DNA of 7,453 bases, taken from assembly GCA_015486905.1 (NCBI GenBank), contig WFQV01000009.1:1-7453 (forward strand), read 5' to 3'. This document shows, piece by piece, positions 4,583-7,453 of the stretch (position 1 is the stretch's first letter; every line of letters begins with the position of its first letter). A program made the position numbers and the translations under genes. The DNA comes from Melioribacteraceae bacterium (GTDB lineage Bacteria > Bacteroidota > Ignavibacteria > Ignavibacteriales > Melioribacteraceae). The notes under the pieces are model-generated. The model worked only from the letters and a program-made list of their open reading frames with translations, ran no database searches and was not told where the DNA came from.

Positions 4583-6160
4583 CTATTTAAGTAATGTCAT
4601 TTTTTTCAAAAGTAATCTGCCTCCGGATTTCAAGTAATAGAAATAAATTCCGCTGGAAAGGTTTGAAGCGTCGAAGTAAATTTCATGATTCCCTTTTGTT
4701 TGAATCCCTTTGTACAAAATTTGAACTTTTTGGCCGAGTAAATTGTAAACACCTATTTCAATAAATGAAGATTCTTTTAGCGAGTATGGTATTACCGTCG
4801 AGGGATTTGCCGGGTTCGGATAATTTTGTCCCAAGTAGAATTTTAAAGGAATTGCTTTTGTTTTTTCAGGCATCCGTGTAGGAAGGGAATCATCGTCAAT
4901 GAGAGCAGTCCAAATTGAGAGCGAGTAATTGTCGAGCCTTGTCCATATCGGGCGGATCTCACCCTTGTAAGCGGCGATGTTTGTGTAATCTCCCATAAAA
5001 GCATTTTTATTTGGAACGAAGGACGATTGGCTGATTTTGAAGTTCCGGAAAGTTTCTCCACCGTCAGTTGAGCGTGCCAAATAAACATCAGTGGCATTTC
5101 CGGTGGTGTTCCTGCGGTCGTAAAAAAGTACGTAAATGTTCCCGTTGGAAAAGTCCACAGTCATCCATGGAAAGAACTGGTGGCGGTTAGTGCTGTCATC
5201 GTTGACTTTAATTGTCCTTCCCCAAGTTTTACCGCCGTCGGTGGATTTAATAATAAAAATGTCGGAATTGTCCGCACCGTTTCGTTGGTCACCCCAGCAG
5301 ATGTAAATATTTCCCCGGAAAGGGGAGTGGCTAATATCGCAAGCGGTAATCGGCATCCCGTTGCAGCGGTCAATGCCCGGTACGTTAAAGTCCCAACCGC
5401 CCGGTTGAGTTGTAACGAAAACATCCTTCCCGAAGGTTACTCCGCCGTCGGTTGATTTGTCAAAATAAATTTTATCGTTCAGAGCCCAAGAGACGTAAAC
5501 CTCACCGTCTGGTCCTACGGCAGGTACGGCTCCTTCGGAAGTTGAATCGCTGTCGGTACAGTTACCGCTCTTGTCGCTTACCTTAACCGGTGTTGACCAA
5601 TTTAAGCCTGCATCGGTAGAACGTGAAAAAAGTATTCTTGAGCTGTCGGAAGGATTCATACTCCCGTAACTGTCGAATTCCGTCCAAGTAACATAAATAT
5701 TGTTTCGGTAAGGTGAATTACTTAAGTCACATGCAATCCATTCCTTGTCTTGATTTCTGGGTTCTTGGTAACCTATGCCGACGCCACTATTGAACGTTTT
5801 ACCGCTGTCAGTCGAACGCTGAACAACTATTCTGTCAATCCAATAACCGCTGTTGTGCGGGTTGGAAAGATGACCGTAGTAAATGTAGCCGTTGCCGTCA
5901 AAAATAACGGAAGGGTCGCCCCACACGCCGAATTCAGAGGACATTGTTTTTGAAATCCATTTTTTACCGCTGTCGGATGAAATGTAAAAGTAATTTAGAT
6001 TTGATGCGGCGGCAATGATTTGCGGAGCAATAGGATTAATTGCTATTGTAACCTCCTCCGGACTACTGACAATATTGGGGTTGTCAATCCTTACGTTCTT
6101 GAACTGCCCGTAAACAAAGGACGAAATGAGGATTAACAAAACCAATAGTGTTTTTATCAT
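4583..6160 (-). CDS. Secreted Asp-box (BNR) beta-propeller protein with T9SS sorting domain
   Basis: This 525-residue exported protein begins with a signal peptide (MIKTLLVLLILISSFVYG, cleavage likely near 18-20). Six Asp-box motifs follow, SxDxGxxW/F: SSDSGKKW 61-68, STDSGKTF 116-123, STDAGLNW 181-188, STDGGVTF 236-243, STDGGKTW 306-313 and STDGGETF 364-371, which fits a six-bladed sialidase-like propeller. The sialidase FRIP motif and a recognisable Arg triad are not apparent, so sialidase activity is not claimed. Residues ~441-525 are a type A T9SS C-terminal domain: FYLGQNYPNPANPSTVIPYS, then GVYNLLGQKV, then LSSGIYFYYL and a Lys-rich end. The protein is thus exported through Sec, then T9SS, and released or anchored at the cell surface. 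The start has AAGGA (6175-6171) ten bases upstream. The substrate is unknown. Confidence 0.9.
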   Translation of the reverse strand: MIKTLLVLLILISSFVYGQFKNVRIDNPNIVSSPEEVTIAINPIAPQIIAAASNLNYFYISSDSGKKWISKTMSSEFGVWGDPSVIFDGNGYIYYGHLSNPHNSGYWIDRIVVQRSTDSGKTFNSGVGIGYQEPRNQDKEWIACDLSNSPYRNNIYVTWTEFDSYGSMNPSDSSRILFSRSTDAGLNWSTPVKVSDKSGNCTDSDSTSEGAVPAVGPDGEVYVSWALNDKIYFDKSTDGGVTFGKDVFVTTQPGGWDFNVPGIDRCNGMPITACDISHSPFRGNIYICWGDQRNGADNSDIFIIKSTDGGKTWGRTIKVNDDSTNRHQFFPWMTVDFSNGNIYVLFYDRRNTTGNATDVYLARSTDGGETFRNFKISQSSFVPNKNAFMGDYTNIAAYKGEIRPIWTRLDNYSLSIWTALIDDDSLPTRMPEKTKAIPLKFYLGQNYPNPANPSTVIPYSLKESSFIEIGVYNLLGQKVQILYKGIQTKGNHEIYFDASNLSSGIYFYYLKSGGRLLLKKMTLLK

Positions 6161-6239
6161 TAAATAATATTCCTTCGGAGATTTTTGTAATTTTTTTTTG
6201 CTCCTTTTGACTCTTCAAATTTTCTATTCAAATAAAAAG

Positions 6240-6297
6240 AAACATGAGTTAAAAAAAATTTTACTTGTCATGTTTATCTCCCTGCCCGTCAAATTTA
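6240..6297 (-). promoter_or_regulatory. Inverted repeat and possible -7 box upstream of the secreted propeller gene
   Basis: AAACATGA (6240-6247) and TCATGTTT (6268-6275) are perfect 8-bp inverted repeats 20 bases apart, about 80-115 bases before the start codon. Further upstream, the minus strand reads TAAATTTG (6297-6290), fitting the TAnnTTTG -7 element, but no TTTG sits at the ideal -33 distance. If that is the promoter, the inverted repeat lies in the 5' leader, as an operator or RNA hairpin. This is weak, since AT-rich sequence produces such boxes by chance. Confidence 0.3.
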
Positions 6298-6324
6298 AAA
6301 TATCAAATCACCAATAAAAATCAC

Positions 6325-6352
6325 ATTCTAAATTCTAAATTCTAAATTCTAA
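6325..6352. repeat. Tandem heptamer ATTCTAA, four perfect copies
   Basis: ATTCTAA is repeated four times without error, followed by related AATTCATA and ATTCAACATTC units to about 6390. This fills the space between the pdxJ stop (minus strand) and the secreted propeller gene. Similar AT-rich mini-repeats flank the other side of pdxJ (7242-7279) and sit before 3778, so they seem to be a general feature of intergenic DNA in this genome. No terminator for pdxJ is evident. Confidence 0.7.
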
Positions 6353-6423
6353 TTTACTCATTCAACATTCATAATTCATAATTCAACATTCTTTTGCTCT
6401 CTCTCGAATCATATAAAGTTTTT

Positions 6424-7146
6424 TCATTTTCCATACGTGTTAATAAGAGCAAACATCTCTTTGACGGCTCGTTCCAAACCCACAAAGAGCGCATGTGCAA
6501 TAACAGCGTGCCCGATGCTTATTTCGTCAATATTTTCAACGGCGAGGAAGTCTTTGATGTTAATATAATTAAGACCGTGTCCGGCGTTTACTCCCATCCC
6601 CAATTTTTTAGCGTGCTTAGCGGCAATTCTTATCTTTTCCAACTCGTCGAACATTTCCTCTTCGCTGCCGGCATTAGCGTAAAGACCGGTGTGAATTTCA
6701 ATGAAGTCCGCGCCAATTTCCGCCGAGGCATCTATTTGGTTTACGTCCGGTTCAATAAAAAGCGAGACCGAAATTGAAGCCTTGTGAAGTTCGGCTATTG
6801 CATCTCGGTAATGTTCGATGTTGTCGATTACATTAATTCCGCCTTCGGTAGTTAGTTCTTGACGTTTCTCAGGAACGAGCGTTGAAAGCTCGGGCTGAAC
6901 ATCGCAAGCTGTTTCAATTATTTCAGGAGTAGCAGCCATTTCCAAATCCAATTTGGTTTTAATCAGTTCCCTTAAAAGCCGAACGTCTCTTTCGTTAATG
7001 TGGCGGCGGTCTTCACGTAAGTGGGTTACTATCCCGTCAACCCCGAACTTTTCAGCCATTAGTGCAAAAGTTACCGGGTCCGGCTGAGCCTCGCCCCTTG
7101 CATTTCGTACGGTTGCTACATGGTCAACGTTTAATGAAAATTTCAT
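6424..7146 (-). CDS. pdxJ: Pyridoxine 5'-phosphate synthase
   Basis: PdxJ performs the ring-closing step of the DXP-dependent vitamin B6 pathway in the cytosol, condensing 3-amino-2-oxopropyl phosphate with 1-deoxy-D-xylulose 5-phosphate to pyridoxine 5'-phosphate. With ATG 7146 the protein has 240 residues, the normal family length, and begins MKFSLNVDHVATVRNARG. An upstream in-frame start would add ten Lys-rich residues outside the family consensus. Active-site segments are all present: N6/D8/H9, HLREDRRHI (H42, R44, H49), LEMA (E69), GHGLNY (H190) and SIGHAVI (H213). A TIM-barrel fold is expected. AAAGGA-type sequence lies about 10 bases before ATG 7146. It is transcribed alone or as the first gene of the minus-strand cluster; the 263-bp gap to the next gene favours separate transcription. 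It shows no anomalies. Confidence 0.97.
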   Translation of the reverse strand: MKFSLNVDHVATVRNARGEAQPDPVTFALMAEKFGVDGIVTHLREDRRHINERDVRLLRELIKTKLDLEMAATPEIIETACDVQPELSTLVPEKRQELTTEGGINVIDNIEHYRDAIAELHKASISVSLFIEPDVNQIDASAEIGADFIEIHTGLYANAGSEEEMFDELEKIRIAAKHAKKLGMGVNAGHGLNYINIKDFLAVENIDEISIGHAVIAHALFVGLERAVKEMFALINTYGK

Positions 7147-7173
7147 TTCCTTTTTCCTTTTATTTTTAACAGT

Positions 7174-7181
7174 CAAAATTA
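7174..7181 (-). promoter_or_regulatory. Possible -7 element of pdxJ
   Basis: The minus strand reads TAATTTTG at 7181-7174, fitting the Bacteroidota -7 consensus TAnnTTTG, 27 bases before the chosen ATG. Transcription would begin near 7167, with a short leader carrying the Shine-Dalgarno-like AAAGGA. No clear -33 TTTG lies 17-23 bases further upstream, so support is moderate at best. Confidence 0.35.
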
Positions 7182-7241
7182 AAACTTTATTTTTGTTTTG
7201 AAAAGAGAAAAGACAGTTAATTACAATTAAAAATTAAAAAT

Positions 7242-7279
7242 GAAAAATTAAGAATGAAATGAAGAATTAAGAATGAAAA
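7242..7279. repeat. 19-bp tandem repeat
   Basis: Units 7242-7260 and 7261-7279 share GAA-AATTAAGAATGAAA with two mismatches in 19. The unit resembles, as reverse complement, the ATTCTAA/ATTCAT repeats on the other side of pdxJ. It is probably slippage-prone intergenic filler. Confidence 0.6.
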
Positions 7280-7453
7280 TTTTGGGGGGGGTGTTAATAT
7301 TATTGACAGATGTGAGTTAATTATCACGGATACGAATTAATACAATTAAGGAAGAATGTTAAGTCTTAAGTGACGAGTAACGACACTGTTATCTGTTCTC
7401 TCTGAGAGCCTTTGGGCCACTCAATTAACATTAACTATGTACAGGTTTAAAAT
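7280..7453. other. Intergenic stretch without recognised gene
   Basis: No open frame or tRNA cloverleaf is visible. The stretch opens with a run of eight G (7284-7291). A small palindrome TTAAG-T-CTTAA lies around 7359-7370, and CTCTC-T-GAGAG at 7398-7408. Composition becomes less AT-rich after about 7370, so an RNA gene or gene start may lie just beyond the window, but nothing here identifies it. Confidence 0.4.

Noticed and set aside
3803..5455. Plus-strand open frames inside the DUF2400 and secreted propeller genes
   Set aside because: They are antisense shadows of genes with clear family motifs on the minus strand.
7359..7418. Small palindromes near the right edge as part of a tRNA or other structured RNA
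   Set aside because: Stems are short, with loops of one base or stems of three. No cloverleaf or known RNA motif could be assembled by eye.

Overview
The window looks like a chromosomal segment of an AT-rich bacterium of the Bacteroidota/Chlorobi/Ignavibacteriota group, most likely Ignavibacteria-like. Three things suggest this: a secreted protein with a type IX secretion (T9SS) C-terminal sorting domain carrying the NYPNPANPST signature; promoter-like TAnnTTTG boxes, one with a TTTG element 19 bp upstream; and intergenic regions full of short GC-rich palindromes and AT-rich mini-repeats. The taxonomic call is inference.

Layout. Positions 1-550 hold no supportable gene but carry a cluster of palindromic repeats, including a 38-bp palindrome with 18-bp perfect arms. 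Positions 551-3658 form a plus-strand accessory island, visibly more AT-rich than its right neighbours. It contains a MntA/HepT toxin-antitoxin (TA) pair with a 3'-truncated hepT, a MazE/MazF pair, an AAA ATPase with a DUF4143 C-terminus, and the 5' remnant of a PLD-like/helicase gene. A diverged ~44-bp direct repeat brackets the island (402-445 and 3671-3714).

Positions 3778-7146 hold three minus-strand genes. In order of transcription they are pdxJ (pyridoxine 5'-phosphate synthase), a six-Asp-box secreted propeller protein with a T9SS tail, and a DUF2400/TIGR02757 protein that starts 7 bp after it. The last two probably form one transcript. Positions 7147-7453 hold AT-rich mini-repeats and no recognisable gene.

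The most interesting signal is around mazEF. Just after mazF lies an imperfect palindrome (about 1876-1953) built like an integron attC site: outer boxes ending AAC and starting GTT, an inner stem with a single extrahelical C on the left arm, and a 24-nt terminal loop. The right half of the same element recurs (41 of 43 bases identical) at 1099-1141, where it is fused in frame to the end of hepT and replaces that gene's natural 3' end. mazEF with its own promoter is therefore an 806-bp unit bounded by two attC-type 3' ends, as expected of a gene cassette in an array without a visible integrase (a CALIN-like arrangement). The island also shows signs of decay: half an attC, a truncated hepT, and a truncated helicase abutting a possible truncated opposite-strand gene start.
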